Source: Streptomyces rimosus
Lineage (GTDB): Bacteria > Actinomycetota > Actinomycetes > Streptomycetales > Streptomycetaceae
Reading direction: 5' to 3'
NCBI RefSeq assembly: GCF_008704655.1
Contig: NZ_CP023688.1
Coordinates: 2,542,001 to 2,606,000, forward strand
Length of the DNA: 64,000 nucleotides
Shown here: positions 18,273 to 27,746 of the stretch, one piece after another
Position numbering within the stretch: the stretch's first letter is position 1
Layout: the number at the start of each line of letters is the position of its first letter
Translations under genes and position numbers: made by a program
Notes under the pieces: generated by a model
Database searches by the model: none
What the model was told of the DNA's origin: nothing
Seen by the model: only the letters and a program-made list of their open reading frames with translations

Positions 18273-19445
18273 GTGACCACGCCCCCCGCCCCACACCCCT
18301 CCCCCGAAACCCTCCTCTCCCAAGTGGCCACCGCTCTCGGTCACCCCGTCGCGCCGCCTTGGGCCGACGCCGTACGCGCCGTGCCCCGCGATCGGTTTCT
18401 GCCGGACCGGATCTGGCTCCGGGACGGCGCCGGGGGCTACGCGCCCTGCGACCGCGCCGTGGATCCGGAGCGCTGGGGCGAGGCGGCGTTCAGCGACGTG
18501 CCGCTGGTGACGCAGATCAGGGAGGACGCCGACGGGTTCCGGGAACCGACCTCGTCCGCCTCCGCGCCCGGCACGGTGCTGCGCATGCTGGAGGAGGCGG
18601 GGATCGCCGACGGGCAGCGGGTGCTGGAGATCGGGACCGGGACCGGGTACCACGCCGCGCTGCTCGCGCACCGGCTCGGGGACGGTCTCGTGGTGAGCGT
18701 CGAGGTCGATCCCGTGCTCGCCGATACCGCCCGCGCCAACCTGAAGGGCGCGGGGCGCACGCCCACCGTCGTCACTGGCGACGGAGCGCTGGGGCACGCC
18801 GCTGCGGCCCCGTACGACCGGATCATCGCCACCTGTTCCGTGCGCGCCGTGCCCGCGGCCTGGCTCGCGCAGACGCTGCCCGGTGCCCGCCTCATCGTGC
18901 CGTGGAGCACCAGTTGGATCACGTACGGCACGCTCGTCCTCACCCGCCGCGCGGACGGCACCGCCGACGGCCGCTTCGCGGGCTACGGCTCGTACATGAC
19001 GATGCGCGGTCAGCGGGCGGAGAGCGACCTCGACCGCGACCTCCTGCGCGACGGGCAGCGGCCCTGCCGGTCCGAAACGGCGCTGTCCCCGTGGGCCGTG
19101 GCCGGCGAGGACCTCGACGCGCAGTTCGCCGTCGGACTTCGGGTGCCCGATGTGTGGCACTCCTGGGACACCGCGACGGATCAGGCGCACACCCGCCTGT
19201 GGCTGGCCGACGACGCCGCGGCCTCGTGGGCGTCCGTGGACTACGACGGTCGGCAGACCGCCCGCTTCCCCGTACGGCAGCACGGGCCGCGCCGCCTCTG
19301 GGACGAGGTGGCCGCGGCCCACCGGCAGTGGGTACGCGCGGGCGAGCCCCGCGTCGCCGGCCACGGCCTCACCGTCACCGCCGAAGGACACCGGGTTCAG
19401 GTCCAGGGCCGCCGATCACCCCCTGAACAGCCGAGCGCCCCCTGA
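18273..19445 (+). CDS. PCMT-like SAM-dependent methyltransferase
   Basis: A 390-residue protein. Residues about 20-220 match the L-isoaspartyl O-methyltransferase fold: the SAM-binding motif I VLEIGTGTGYHAALLA near 116-131, VVSVEVDP, and post-motif VVTGDGALG. Instead of the short PCMT C-terminus it has a roughly 170-residue extension with a conserved-looking WHSWDTATDQAHTRLWLADD. This size class is common in Streptomyces, where some members methylate Asp in ribosomal peptides, but no precursor gene is visible here. It begins with GTG at 18273 and its AGGAG overlaps the start, so TAGCGT near 18232 may be the promoter. Upstream 17974-18272 holds no other gene. Confidence 0.8.
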   Translation: MTTPPAPHPSPETLLSQVATALGHPVAPPWADAVRAVPRDRFLPDRIWLRDGAGGYAPCDRAVDPERWGEAAFSDVPLVTQIREDADGFREPTSSASAPGTVLRMLEEAGIADGQRVLEIGTGTGYHAALLAHRLGDGLVVSVEVDPVLADTARANLKGAGRTPTVVTGDGALGHAAAAPYDRIIATCSVRAVPAAWLAQTLPGARLIVPWSTSWITYGTLVLTRRADGTADGRFAGYGSYMTMRGQRAESDLDRDLLRDGQRPCRSETALSPWAVAGEDLDAQFAVGLRVPDVWHSWDTATDQAHTRLWLADDAAASWASVDYDGRQTARFPVRQHGPRRLWDEVAAAHRQWVRAGEPRVAGHGLTVTAEGHRVQVQGRRSPPEQPSAP

Positions 19446-19460
19446 CCTCGCCAGGGGGCG
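19436..19460. terminator. Terminator between convergent methyltransferase and dps genes
   Basis: A 9-bp perfect stem, CGCCCCCTG and CAGGGGGCG, with a 7-nt loop, followed by TTGATT on the plus strand. It overlaps the methyltransferase stop codon. Confidence 0.72.
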
Positions 19461-19486
19461 TTGATTCAGCCGTACGGCGGGACCGC

Positions 19487-19957
19487 TCAGGCGGACTCGG
19501 CCTGGAACATCCAGTGGTGCTTCTCAAGGTCGGCGGTCAGGCCGATCAGGATGTCCTGGGTCACCGGGTCGGGCTCGTCCGTCTCCTTGATGCGCTGCCG
19601 CATCCGGGCGATGACGGCGCCGAGTGCGTCGATCATGACGCGGACGACCTCGGCGTCCTTGATCCAGCTGTCCTGCACCGTGTCGATGCCGCTGGTCTTC
19701 GAGACCGTCTCGGCCCGGCCGTCCGGCGACACGCCGATCGCCGAGGCGCGCTCGGCAACGGTGTCGGCGTACGAGCGCGCCGTGTCCACGACATCGTCGA
19801 GCTGCAGATGTACGGACCGGAAACGCGGGCCGATGATGTTCCAGTGGACCTGCTTCGCCACGAGCGAGAGATCCACCAGGTCGACGAGGGCTCCCTGCAG
19901 TGCGTCCCCGACCACCTTGCGGGCGTCGTCGGACAGCGTGCTCTTGACGACAGACAT
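19487..19957 (-). CDS. dpsB: Dps-family ferritin-like DNA-protection protein
   Basis: A 156-residue four-helix-bundle protein. Dps proteins form 12-mers that oxidise and store iron and protect the nucleoid. Helix motifs with the ferroxidase ligands are visible: AKQVHWNIIGPRF, followed by HLQLDDVVDTARSYADTVAERASAIG near residues 30-72. The C-terminus ends HHWMFQAE. The start is ATG at 19957, with AAAGGAGT 6 nt upstream; an in-frame upstream ATG lacks this support. The dpsB name rests on apparent synteny with S. coelicolor and is tentative. Confidence 0.9.
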   Translation of the reverse strand: MSVVKSTLSDDARKVVGDALQGALVDLVDLSLVAKQVHWNIIGPRFRSVHLQLDDVVDTARSYADTVAERASAIGVSPDGRAETVSKTSGIDTVQDSWIKDAEVVRVMIDALGAVIARMRQRIKETDEPDPVTQDILIGLTADLEKHHWMFQAESA

Positions 19958-20128
19958 CCATGACTCCTTTGCGGGCGATTTATTCCCTTCGCCCATTGTC
20001 CAGCTAATTAATCCTGTCTGTGCTGATCGGGTACCCCGCCGCGCCGTGGTAATGCCTGGCCACCCCCAAGTGAGGACCTAAGTCCCGCCGGCCGGCCCCG
20101 CCCGTCCCGCCGGAAGATGCCGGGAAAG

Positions 20129-20168
20129 CCCTGAGCCCCGCCCGGCGGCTGCCGGACGGGGCTCAGGG
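20129..20168. terminator. Terminator downstream of clgR
   Basis: A 17-bp stem with one mismatch (CCCTGAGCCCCGCCCGG with CCGGACGGGGCTCAGGG) and a 6-nt loop. On the minus strand it follows clgR by about 100 bp and is succeeded by TTTCCC. The rest of 19958-20271 must hold the dps promoter. Confidence 0.78.
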
Positions 20169-20271
20169 AAGTCGTGTGGGGCGCGTGGTCGGCGCCTGAA
20201 GAGGGGGAGTACGGCGACCACCTCGGCCGGGTGGCCCGAGGTGACCGGGCGGATCCGGAGGAGGTGACGGC

Positions 20272-20655
20272 TCAGGCCGCGACGACGTCGACCGCCTCCG
20301 CGGGGGCCTTGATCGTCACGCGGTCCTCGGGGACACCGGCCAGCGAGGCCACGGACACCGAGTTCAGCTTGGGGCGGACCGGTGCCGGCACCGGCTCGCT
20401 CGCGGCCGCGGAGCGGGCCAGCTCGGCGAGCGCCAGCTCGTCGCTGACCTCGCGCATCAGCTCGGACATGCGCACATCCAGCGCGTCACAGATCGCCGAG
20501 AGCAGCTCGGAAGAGGCTTCCTTCTGTCCCCGCTCGACCTCGGACAAGTAACCGAGCGACACCCGGGCGGAGGAGGAGACCTCGCGCAGGGTGCGGCCCT
20601 GGCGCTGACGCTGTCGGCGCAGCACGTCACCCAGCAGGCGACGAAGCAGAATCAT
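20272..20655 (-). CDS. clgR: ClgR, HTH activator of Clp/Lon protease genes
   Basis: A 127-residue regulator with an N-terminal XRE-type helix-turn-helix. The recognition region is near residues 20-45 ([23 protein letters not shown]), then [22 protein letters not shown]. ClgR activates clpP1P2, clpC and lon in actinobacteria. The protein ends in VAA, and a C-terminal Ala-Ala is the known degradation signal that makes Streptomyces ClgR a ClpP substrate and closes a feedback loop. The ATG at 20655 has GGAGGGAG 8 nt upstream. cinA lies 109 bp further upstream on the same strand. Confidence 0.9.
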   Translation of the reverse strand: MILLRRLLGDVLRRQRQRQGRTLREVSSSARVSLGYLSEVERGQKEASSELLSAICDALDVRMSELMREVSDELALAELARSAAASEPVPAPVRPKLNSVSVASLAGVPEDRVTIKAPAEAVDVVAA

Positions 20656-20764
20656 CGCTGGCTCCCTCCTCGGACCTCGGATCCGGATCCTTCTCGCCCC
20701 ACCGTACCGCCTCGGGCCTCGGCCGTGCGGGGCGCGAGTTCGTGTTCACTCAGGGCTGTAAACA

Positions 20765-21349
20765 TCAAAATTCCCCCCGTTGTTCCGTATCCTGTGCCGC
20801 CGCATTCTCTGTCAGTTCGCTCACCAGCAGCGCCAGTGCCGCCGCCACGGTGTCCCGGCGGATCCGCTCCCGATCGCCGTCCAGCGTGAGCCGTCGCACA
20901 CCGCCCGCGCCGCCCGGTCCGGCGACCGCGACGAAGACCGTGCCCACGGGCTGTCCGTCCTGGGGGTCGGGGCCGGCAACCCCTGTAGTGGCGATACCCC
21001 AGTGGGCGCCCAGCACACGCCTTACACCACGGGCCATCTGACGGGCAACCTCCGCGTCCACGGCCCCGCGGGCGTCCAGCAGCGCGCCGTCCACGCCCAG
21101 GATGTCCCGCTTGAGCGCGGTGGCGTACGCGGTCACCGAGCCCCGGAAGACCCGGGAGGCTCCGGGTACCCCGGTGAGGGCCCCGGCTACCAGGCCGCCC
21201 GTCAGCGATTCGGCCACCGCCAGGCTCGCCCCGCGCGCCGCGAGCACATCGAGTGCCCGCGCGGCCACGGCCGTCACCTCGGCGGCCGCGCCCGGAAAGT
21301 CCCCGGGGGCCGCCTCCTGCGCGGGATCAGCGGGCATTTCCACAGCCAC
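20765..21349 (-). CDS. pncC: CinA-family nicotinamide-nucleotide amidohydrolase
   Basis: A 194-residue protein consisting of the CinA C-terminal domain only. PncC deamidates NMN for NAD recycling. The signature LAVAESLTGGLVAGALTGVPG near residues 43-63 has the catalytic Ser. FRGSVTAYATALKRDILGV and GIATTGVAGPDPQDG follow. The first 30 residues are low-complexity and the start is uncertain: the GTG at 21349 is weakly supported and a nearby ATG at 21337 is possible. It follows pgsA by 81 bp, and pgsA/cinA adjacency is common in actinobacteria. Confidence 0.9.
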   Translation of the reverse strand: MAVEMPADPAQEAAPGDFPGAAAEVTAVAARALDVLAARGASLAVAESLTGGLVAGALTGVPGASRVFRGSVTAYATALKRDILGVDGALLDARGAVDAEVARQMARGVRRVLGAHWGIATTGVAGPDPQDGQPVGTVFVAVAGPGGAGGVRRLTLDGDRERIRRDTVAAALALLVSELTENAAAQDTEQRGEF

Positions 21350-21430
21350 TTCGGAAGGTCGCCCCAGGGGCCGTCAGCGACGCGCGCGCCGGGCCCGCGC
21401 CGGGCACCACCGTACGAGAAGCCACCGGCC

Positions 21431-22231
21431 TCACCGTACGGAGTCCCCGTCGTCCCGGGCCTCCGCCGCGGCCCCGGGCCGCCGCTCGGCCCGCACCGTG
21501 CTCCCGGCCGGCTCCCCGCCGCGCACCTCGGCAGTACTCCCGGCCGGCTCCCCGCCGCGTACCGCGTGCGCCTCCGCGGCCGCCCTGGCCCGCTCCTGCG
21601 CCTGCACCGCGCGCGCCTCAGCCAGCCCGGCACGCCGCAGGACGACCGCCTGACGTACGTAGTCCAGCCCGGTCACGACGGTCAGCGCCACGGCCACCGC
21701 CATCACCCACCACCGGAACGTCGCCAGCGGCCCGGACAGCACGAGGACGTACATGCCCACGGCGGTGCCCTGCGCGAGCGTCTTGAGCTTGCCGCCGCGG
21801 CTGGCGGGGATGACCCCGTGTCTGATCACCCAGAAGCGCATCAGCGTGATGCCCAGCTCGCGGAAGAGGATGACGCCGGTCACCCACCACGAGAGGTCGT
21901 CCAGCACGGACAGGCAGATCAGCGCCGCTCCCATGATCGCTTTGTCCGCGATCGGGTCGGCGATCTTCCCGAAGTCCGTGACCAGGTTGTACTGACGCGC
22001 CAGATGCCCGTCGAACAGGTCGGTGATCATGGCGATCGCGAAGGCCGCCCAGGCGAACGAGCGCCAGGCCGGGTCGTAGCCGTCGCCGTGCATCAGCAGC
22101 AGCACGAAGGCCGGTATGAGGACCAGCCGCACCATGGTCAGGACGTTGGCGATGTTCCACAGCCCGGCCGTCCGGACGGCCGGCGCCGGGCGGTGGTGCC
22201 CACCGGCCGCGGAAGCCGGGACTCCGCTCAT
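21431..22231 (-). CDS. pgsA: PgsA-type CDP-alcohol phosphatidyltransferase
   Basis: A 266-residue membrane enzyme. It makes phosphatidylglycerol phosphate from CDP-diacylglycerol and glycerol-3-phosphate. The CDP-alcohol motif D-x2-DG-x2-AR-x8-G-x3-D-x3-D is present as DLFDGHLAR...[10 protein letters not shown] near residues 69-92. About five membrane helices follow ([22 protein letters not shown] and others). The last 70 residues are a Glu/Ala/Gly-rich tail containing a repeated [10 protein letters not shown] element, unusual for PgsA. Its ATG overlaps the rimO stop by 4 bp, so the two are translationally coupled. Confidence 0.88.
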   Translation of the reverse strand: MSGVPASAAGGHHRPAPAVRTAGLWNIANVLTMVRLVLIPAFVLLLMHGDGYDPAWRSFAWAAFAIAMITDLFDGHLARQYNLVTDFGKIADPIADKAIMGAALICLSVLDDLSWWVTGVILFRELGITLMRFWVIRHGVIPASRGGKLKTLAQGTAVGMYVLVLSGPLATFRWWVMAVAVALTVVTGLDYVRQAVVLRRAGLAEARAVQAQERARAAAEAHAVRGGEPAGSTAEVRGGEPAGSTVRAERRPGAAAEARDDGDSVR

Positions 22232-23721
22232 CTGCCCGCCTCCTCAGTACACGGCACGCCGTCCACCGACAGCACCTCGGCCACCAGGTCGACGCCTTCA
22301 CTCGCCACGGCCTTTGCTTCGACCATACGACCCGGCGCAAGGTCGAGTGAGGTCCGCAGCAGGGTCACACCGTCGGTCTCGGGCGCCTGGTGCGCGGCCC
22401 GCCCCACGATGCCGTCCTCCTCGTCGACGCTGTCCACCAGGACGGTCAGGGTCTCCCCGAGCCGCTCCTCGGCGCGCTGCGCGGTCAGCTCCTCGGCCAG
22501 CCGCGAGATGTGCGCGAGGCGCTCGGCGACCTCGTCCGGGTCCACCTTGCCGTCGTACGTGGCCGCCTCGGTGCCGTCCTCGTCCGAGTAACCGAACACA
22601 CCGATCGCGTCCAGTCGCGCCCCGGTCAGGAAGCGCTCCAGCTCGGCCACGTCCTCCTCGGTCTCGCCGGGGAAGCCGACGATGAAGTTCGAGCGGGCGC
22701 CGGCCTGCGGGGCCTTCGCACGGATCTGCTCCAGCAGGCCGAGGAATCGGTCGGTGTCGCCGAAGCGCCGCATGGCGCGCAGCACGTCCGGGGCCGAGTG
22801 CTGGAAGGACAGATCGAAGTACGGGGCGACCTTCTCGGTCTGCGTCAGCACGTCGATCAGGCCCGGCCGCATCTCGGCGGGCTGGAGGTAGCTGACCCGG
22901 ATCCGCTCCAGGCCGTCGACGGCCGCCAGCTCCGGCAGCAGCGTCTCCAGCAGGCGGATGTCGCCCAGGTCCTTGCCGTAGGAGGTGTTGTTCTCGGAGA
23001 CCAGCATGATCTCCTTCACACCCTGCTCCGCCAGCCAGCGCGTCTCGCCGAGCACGTCGGAGGGGCGGCGCGAGATGAAGGAGCCGCGGAAGGACGGGAT
23101 GGCGCAGAAGGAGCAGCGGCGGTCGCAGCCGGAGGCCAGCTTCACGGAGGCCACGGGGCTGGTGCCCAGGCGGCGCCGGAGCGGCGCACGGGGGCCGGAG
23201 GCGGGCGCCACGCCCTCGGGCAGGTCAGCGGGGGCCGGGGCCGGCGCGGTGTCGCCGTGGCCGGGCAGCGCCACACCGGCGGCGTCCTGCCGCTCGGCCG
23301 GGCTGATCGGCAGCAGCTTGCGGCGGTCGCGCGGGGCGTGGGCCTCGACGCTGCCGCCGCTCAGGATCGTTCGCAGCCGGTCGGAGATGTCGGTGTAATC
23401 GTCGAAGCCGAGCACGCCGTCGGCCTCCGGCAGGGCCTCGGCCAGCTCCTTGCCGTACCGCTCGGCCATGCAGCCGACGGCCACCACGGCCTGGGTGCGG
23501 CCGTGGTCCTTCAGATCGTTGGCCTCCAGCAGGGCATCGACGGAGTCCTTCTTGGCGGCCTCGACGAATCCGCAGGTGTTGACGACGGCGACATCGGCAT
23601 CGGCGGCTTCCTCGACGAGCTCCCAGCCGTCCGCTGCCAGGCGGCCTGCGAGCTCCTCCGAGTCCACCTCGTTACGGGCGCAGCCAAGAGTGACAAGGGC
23701 GACGGTACGGCGTTCGGGCAT
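22228..23721 (-). CDS. rimO: RimO, ribosomal protein S12 methylthiotransferase
   Basis: A 497-residue radical-SAM enzyme that methylthiolates an Asp of S12. The N-terminal UPF0004 domain has its three cluster Cys ([26 protein letters not shown]). The radical-SAM CxxxCxxC is [16 protein letters not shown] near residues 198-213. A C-terminal TRAM domain (about 415-495) completes it. An insert near 135-180, Pro/Ala-rich, separates the first two domains. TAGGCT in the region upstream ends 7 nt before the ATG at 23721, so the transcript may be leaderless. Confidence 0.95.
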   Translation of the reverse strand: MPERRTVALVTLGCARNEVDSEELAGRLAADGWELVEEAADADVAVVNTCGFVEAAKKDSVDALLEANDLKDHGRTQAVVAVGCMAERYGKELAEALPEADGVLGFDDYTDISDRLRTILSGGSVEAHAPRDRRKLLPISPAERQDAAGVALPGHGDTAPAPAPADLPEGVAPASGPRAPLRRRLGTSPVASVKLASGCDRRCSFCAIPSFRGSFISRRPSDVLGETRWLAEQGVKEIMLVSENNTSYGKDLGDIRLLETLLPELAAVDGLERIRVSYLQPAEMRPGLIDVLTQTEKVAPYFDLSFQHSAPDVLRAMRRFGDTDRFLGLLEQIRAKAPQAGARSNFIVGFPGETEEDVAELERFLTGARLDAIGVFGYSDEDGTEAATYDGKVDPDEVAERLAHISRLAEELTAQRAEERLGETLTVLVDSVDEEDGIVGRAAHQAPETDGVTLLRTSLDLAPGRMVEAKAVASEGVDLVAEVLSVDGVPCTEEAGR

Positions 23722-23822
23722 GGAGTCAGCCTACTTTGTCCCGGCAGCCCCTATCGCTGCCAGGGTTGCCCCGCTCCGTCCGCCACCCGGGGCCGGGCCG
23801 TCCGGCCCGGTGAGAGCCCTGC

Positions 23823-24638
23823 TCAGCCCGCCTGCGGCCCCGCCGAGTAGCTCAGCCGCTCGACCGCTCCCTTGTCGCCGACCTTCTCGATCTCCTTGCC
23901 GTTGACGAACAGCTGTACGACTCCGGCGTTGCCGACGACCAGGTCGATGCGCTTCTTGTCCGTGAAGGTCTTGGACTCGCCCTTCTTGAGCAGGCCGTCT
24001 TCCAGCAGGCGGCCGTTGGCGTCCTTGGCGGAGATCCAGCTCTGCCCGTCCTTCGCGGTGATCTTGACGGTGACCCGGTCCTTCGGCACGCCCGCGACGG
24101 CGCTCTCCGAGGCGCCCGGACCGGGCACGGTGGTCGGCTTGGGCTTCTTGCCGGACTTGCCGGCGGCGGGCTTGGTCGGCTGCACCGGCGCCGCGGTGTT
24201 GTCGCCCTCGGCGACCGCGCTGCCCTTGCCGCCGCCGCTGAAGAGGGTGAAGCCCACGAATCCGACGACCGCGACGATGGCCGCGACCATCGCGGCGGTC
24301 CAGTTCGGGCGGCCCCGCTCGGGCCGGATGCGCTCGGCCTCGAAGAGCGGCGCGGCGGGCGTCGGCTCGGGCCGGCCGCCGCGGTCCCCGTCGAACCGGG
24401 CGATCAACGGTTCCGGGTCGAGGCCGACGGCGCGGGCGAGCGTGCGGATATGCCCCCGTGCGTAGACGTCGCCGCCGCAGCGCGAGAAGTCGTCCTGCTC
24501 GATGCCGTTGACGATGGGCACACGCACCCGCGTCGTGGCGCTGACCTCGTCGACGGTCAGTCCTGCGCCGATACGGGCCTGCTGGAGGGCGCGGCCGATG
24601 GAGGGCCGGTCGTCTTCGGGGGAGTTGCCGATGGACAC
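23823..24638 (-). CDS. RodZ-like HTH membrane protein (DUF4115)
   Basis: A 271-residue single-pass protein. Residues 14-75 form a RodZ-type helix-turn-helix (SIGRALQQARIGAGLTVDEV, RGHIRTLARAVGLDP). A membrane helix lies near 118-137 (AAMVAAIVAVVGFVGFTLFS), then a Lys/Pro/Thr-rich linker, then the DUF4115 extracytoplasmic domain (about 170-271; TVKITAKDGQSWISAKD). RodZ links cell-shape proteins to peptidoglycan synthesis, but in polar-growing Streptomyces the role is unclear. The start is GTG at 24638. It is read after ftsK, 300 bp away. Confidence 0.88.
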   Translation of the reverse strand: MSIGNSPEDDRPSIGRALQQARIGAGLTVDEVSATTRVRVPIVNGIEQDDFSRCGGDVYARGHIRTLARAVGLDPEPLIARFDGDRGGRPEPTPAAPLFEAERIRPERGRPNWTAAMVAAIVAVVGFVGFTLFSGGGKGSAVAEGDNTAAPVQPTKPAAGKSGKKPKPTTVPGPGASESAVAGVPKDRVTVKITAKDGQSWISAKDANGRLLEDGLLKKGESKTFTDKKRIDLVVGNAGVVQLFVNGKEIEKVGDKGAVERLSYSAGPQAG

Positions 24639-24938
24639 GGGGGCGCCTTTCGAGCGTGAGCCACCTGCTGGAGGTTCAGTCTAGGGGTGTACCGAAAGGG
24701 TCGGGCAAGCGGAAGAGCGGACTTTGTACGCCATCAGAAGGCCACGTGAGGCCGCCGGACGCCCGGTCCGGGTCCCGATGGTGCAGCATCCTCCCACCAC
24801 CTCCCTCAACTTGACGTAGCGACGGGAGAAACGGTTGCTTACGATCTCCGGCGAGTGAACCGAATCCCTCGTACGAGTGGTCCGGGAGCGTGGCCCCCGG
24901 ACTTCCGCCGTCGCCACCCGCCGTCGGCCCGGCGGCTT
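24639..24938. other. ftsK-rodZ intergenic region with weak hairpin
   Basis: 300 bp between ftsK (ends 24939) and the rodZ-like gene. The only structure noticed is a hairpin at 24880-24902 (GTCCGGG and CCCGGAC) that could terminate ftsK. A small minus-strand frame at 24681-24917 lacks a ribosome binding site and recognisable features. The rodZ-like gene's promoter should be here. Confidence 0.5.
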
Positions 24939-27746
24939 CTACGAAGGCGTCTCCCCCCGGATCACGGCCAGTACGCCTTCCAGTTCGTCCGGCTTCACCA
25001 GGACGTCGCGCGCCTTGGACCCCTCGCTCGGCCCGACGATGTTGCGCGACTCCATCAGGTCCATCAGCCGCCCGGCCTTGGCGAAGCCGACGCGCAGCTT
25101 GCGCTGGAGCATGGACGTGGACCCGAACTGGGTGGAGACCACCAGCTCCGCGGCCTGGCACAGCAGGTCCAGGTCGTCGCCGATGTCCTCGTCGATCTCC
25201 TTCTTCTTGGCCGTGCCGACCGTCACGTCGTCCCGGAAGACCGGCGCCATCTGGTCCTTGCAGTGCTGGACGACCTGCTGGACCTCGTCCTCCTGGACGA
25301 ACGCGCCCTGCATGCGCACCGGCTTGGTCGCGCCCATCGGCAGGAACAGGCTGTCGCCCTTGCCGATCAGCTTCTCCGCGCCGGGCTGGTCGAGGATGAC
25401 CCGGCTGTCGGCCAGCGAGGAGGTCGCGAACGCCAGCCGGGACGGCACATTGGCCTTGATCAGGCCGGTGACCACGTCCACCGACGGACGCTGGGTGGCG
25501 AGCACCAGGTGGATGCCGGCGGCGCGGGCGAGCTGGGTGATGCGGACGATGGAGTCCTCCACGTCCCGCGGCGCGACCATCATCAGGTCCGCCAGCTCGT
25601 CCACGATCACGAGCAGGTACGGATACGGCGACAGCTCGCGCTCGCTGCCCTCCGGCGGCTTGAGCTTGCCGCTGCGCACGGCGGCGTTGAAGTCGTCGAT
25701 GTGGCGGTAGCCGTACGCCGCCAGGTCGTCGTAGCGCAGGTCCATCTCGCGCACGACCCACTGAAGGGCCTCGGCGGCCTTCTTGGGGTTGGTGATGATC
25801 GGGGTGATCAGGTGCGGGATGCCCTCGTACGCGGTCAGCTCCACGCGCTTGGGGTCCACCAGCACCATCCGCACCTCGTCGGGGGTGGCGCGCGCCATCA
25901 CCGAGGTGATCAGGCAGTTGATGCAGGACGACTTGCCGGAGCCGGTGGCGCCCGCGACGAGGATGTGCGGCATCCGCGCCAGGTTGGCGGAGACGTACCC
26001 GCCCTCGACGTCCTTGCCGAGGCCGACCAGCAGCGGGTGGTCCTCGCCCACCGACTCGGCCGAGCGCAGCACGTCGCCGAGGTTGACCATCTCCCGGTCG
26101 CTGTTGGGGATCTCGATGCCGACCGCGGACTTGCCGGGGATCGGGCTGATGATGCGCACGTCCGGGCTGGCGACGGCGTACGCAATGTTCTTGGCCAGCG
26201 CGGTGATCTTCTCGACCTTGACCGCGGGGCCCAGCTCGATCTCGTACCGGGTGACCGTCGGGCCGCGGGTGAAGCCGGTGACCGCCGCGTCGACCTTGAA
26301 CTCCTGGAAGACGGTGGTCAGCGACTCCACGACGGCGTCGTTGGCGGCGCTGCGGGTCTTGCCGGGGCCGCCGCGGGTGAGCAGGTCGAGCGACGGCAGG
26401 GAGTAGGTGATGTCGTTGGACAGCAGCAGCTGCTCGGCCCGTGCGGGCAGCTCGCCGGACGGTTCCGGGGCGGCCTTCGTGAAGTCCGGCACCGGCCCCG
26501 AGGAGGACCGTTCCGCACCGCTCTGTCCGGCGCCGCTCTGTCCGGCGCCGCGGGCGGGCGGCACCGAGCCGCTGTCGGACGGCCGCCCGGACGTGTCCTG
26601 CGCCTCGTCGCGCTCGCCGGAGATGCCGCTGCTGAGGTCGGCGACCAGGGGCGAGGGCTGCACGCCGTGCAGCACGGCGCCGTCCAGCGAGGCGGCGGCA
26701 GCGGCGGCCACGTCCACGGCGTCCATGGGCCGGTCGGCGGGCTGGAGCGGCGTACGGCGGCTGCGGCGGCGCTTGGCCAGTGCCGCCTCCTCTATGGCGT
26801 CCGGGTCGTCGGCGAGGTCCGGCTCGGGCGCCGCGCGCCGGGCGCCGCGCCGCGGCTGCTCGCGCCAGTCGTCGGCGTACGGCTCCTCGGCGACCGGCTC
26901 GGGCTCGTACACCTCGACCAGGCCCAGCCGGGCGCCGAGCTGGCGCAGGCGCTGCGGGATGGCGTTGACGGGCGTGGCGGTGACGACCAGCAGTCCGAAG
27001 ACGGTGAGCAGCACCAGCAGCGCCACCGCCAGGGTCTGGCCGACGGTGAAGATCAGCGGTTTGGACGCGACCCAGCCCACATAGCCGCCGGCGTCCTGTA
27101 TGGCCGCTATGCCGTCGCCCCGGCCGGGTGATCCGCAGGCCATGGCGACCTGTCCGAGGATGCCGATGACCAGCGCGGACAGGCCGATCACGATGCGTCC
27201 GTTGGCCTCCGGCTTCTCCGGGTGCCGGATCAGGCGCAGCGCGATGCCGCCGAGCAGGATCGGCACGACCAGGTCGAGGCGGCCGAAGGCGCCGGTGATC
27301 AGCAGCTGGACGAGGTCGCCGACCGGGCCGTCGAGGTTGGACCAGGTGCCGGCCGCGATGACCAGCGCGAGCGCGAGGAGCAGCAGTGACAGCCCGTCCT
27401 TGCGGTGCGCGGGGTCGAGGTTCTTCGCGCCACGCCCGACGCCGCGGAACAGCGCGCCGACGGCGTGCGCCAGCCCGAGCCAGCAGGCCCGCGCCAGGCG
27501 GTAGACGCCGCCGGTGGGCGACGGGGCCGGCTTGGGCGGCGCCTTCTTGGCGGCGGCCTTCTTCGCCGGCGCGCGCTTGGCCGGAGCGGTCTTCTTGGCG
27601 GGCGCCCTCTTGGCCGGAGCCGGCGCCTTCTTCACCGGTGCTTTCTTCGCGGCGGCCTTCTTGGCGGCGCCTCCGGGCTGTCCGGCGCGCTGCTTCGAGG
27701 GGCCCGCCGTGCTCTGGGAACCCTTGCCGGACGTACGTGAGGCCAT
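24939..27746 (-). CDS. ftsK: FtsK/SpoIIIE DNA translocase
   Basis: A 935-residue septal DNA pump that clears chromosomes during sporulation septation. The N-terminus (about 15-75) is a Lys/Ala/Pro-rich segment with repeated KKAPAKK and KRAPAKK units. Four to five membrane helices follow (about 105-260), then a long acidic/Pro-rich linker. The motor has Walker A ATGSGKSS near 598-605 and Walker B LLVIVDELADLMM near 700. The C-terminal gamma winged helix (about 860-935; DLLCQAAELVVSTQFGSTS) recognises polar sequence motifs. The ATG at 27746 is chosen from the MASRTS start. TAATCT ending 8 nt upstream may make the transcript leaderless. Confidence 0.95.
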   Translation of the reverse strand: MASRTSGKGSQSTAGPSKQRAGQPGGAAKKAAAKKAPVKKAPAPAKRAPAKKTAPAKRAPAKKAAAKKAPPKPAPSPTGGVYRLARACWLGLAHAVGALFRGVGRGAKNLDPAHRKDGLSLLLLALALVIAAGTWSNLDGPVGDLVQLLITGAFGRLDLVVPILLGGIALRLIRHPEKPEANGRIVIGLSALVIGILGQVAMACGSPGRGDGIAAIQDAGGYVGWVASKPLIFTVGQTLAVALLVLLTVFGLLVVTATPVNAIPQRLRQLGARLGLVEVYEPEPVAEEPYADDWREQPRRGARRAAPEPDLADDPDAIEEAALAKRRRSRRTPLQPADRPMDAVDVAAAAAASLDGAVLHGVQPSPLVADLSSGISGERDEAQDTSGRPSDSGSVPPARGAGQSGAGQSGAERSSSGPVPDFTKAAPEPSGELPARAEQLLLSNDITYSLPSLDLLTRGGPGKTRSAANDAVVESLTTVFQEFKVDAAVTGFTRGPTVTRYEIELGPAVKVEKITALAKNIAYAVASPDVRIISPIPGKSAVGIEIPNSDREMVNLGDVLRSAESVGEDHPLLVGLGKDVEGGYVSANLARMPHILVAGATGSGKSSCINCLITSVMARATPDEVRMVLVDPKRVELTAYEGIPHLITPIITNPKKAAEALQWVVREMDLRYDDLAAYGYRHIDDFNAAVRSGKLKPPEGSERELSPYPYLLVIVDELADLMMVAPRDVEDSIVRITQLARAAGIHLVLATQRPSVDVVTGLIKANVPSRLAFATSSLADSRVILDQPGAEKLIGKGDSLFLPMGATKPVRMQGAFVQEDEVQQVVQHCKDQMAPVFRDDVTVGTAKKKEIDEDIGDDLDLLCQAAELVVSTQFGSTSMLQRKLRVGFAKAGRLMDLMESRNIVGPSEGSKARDVLVKPDELEGVLAVIRGETPS

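Noticed and set aside
24681..24917. 78-codon minus-strand frame between ftsK and the rodZ-like gene
   Set aside because: No ribosome binding site, Arg/Ser/Thr-rich composition and no similarity noticed; left as intergenic.
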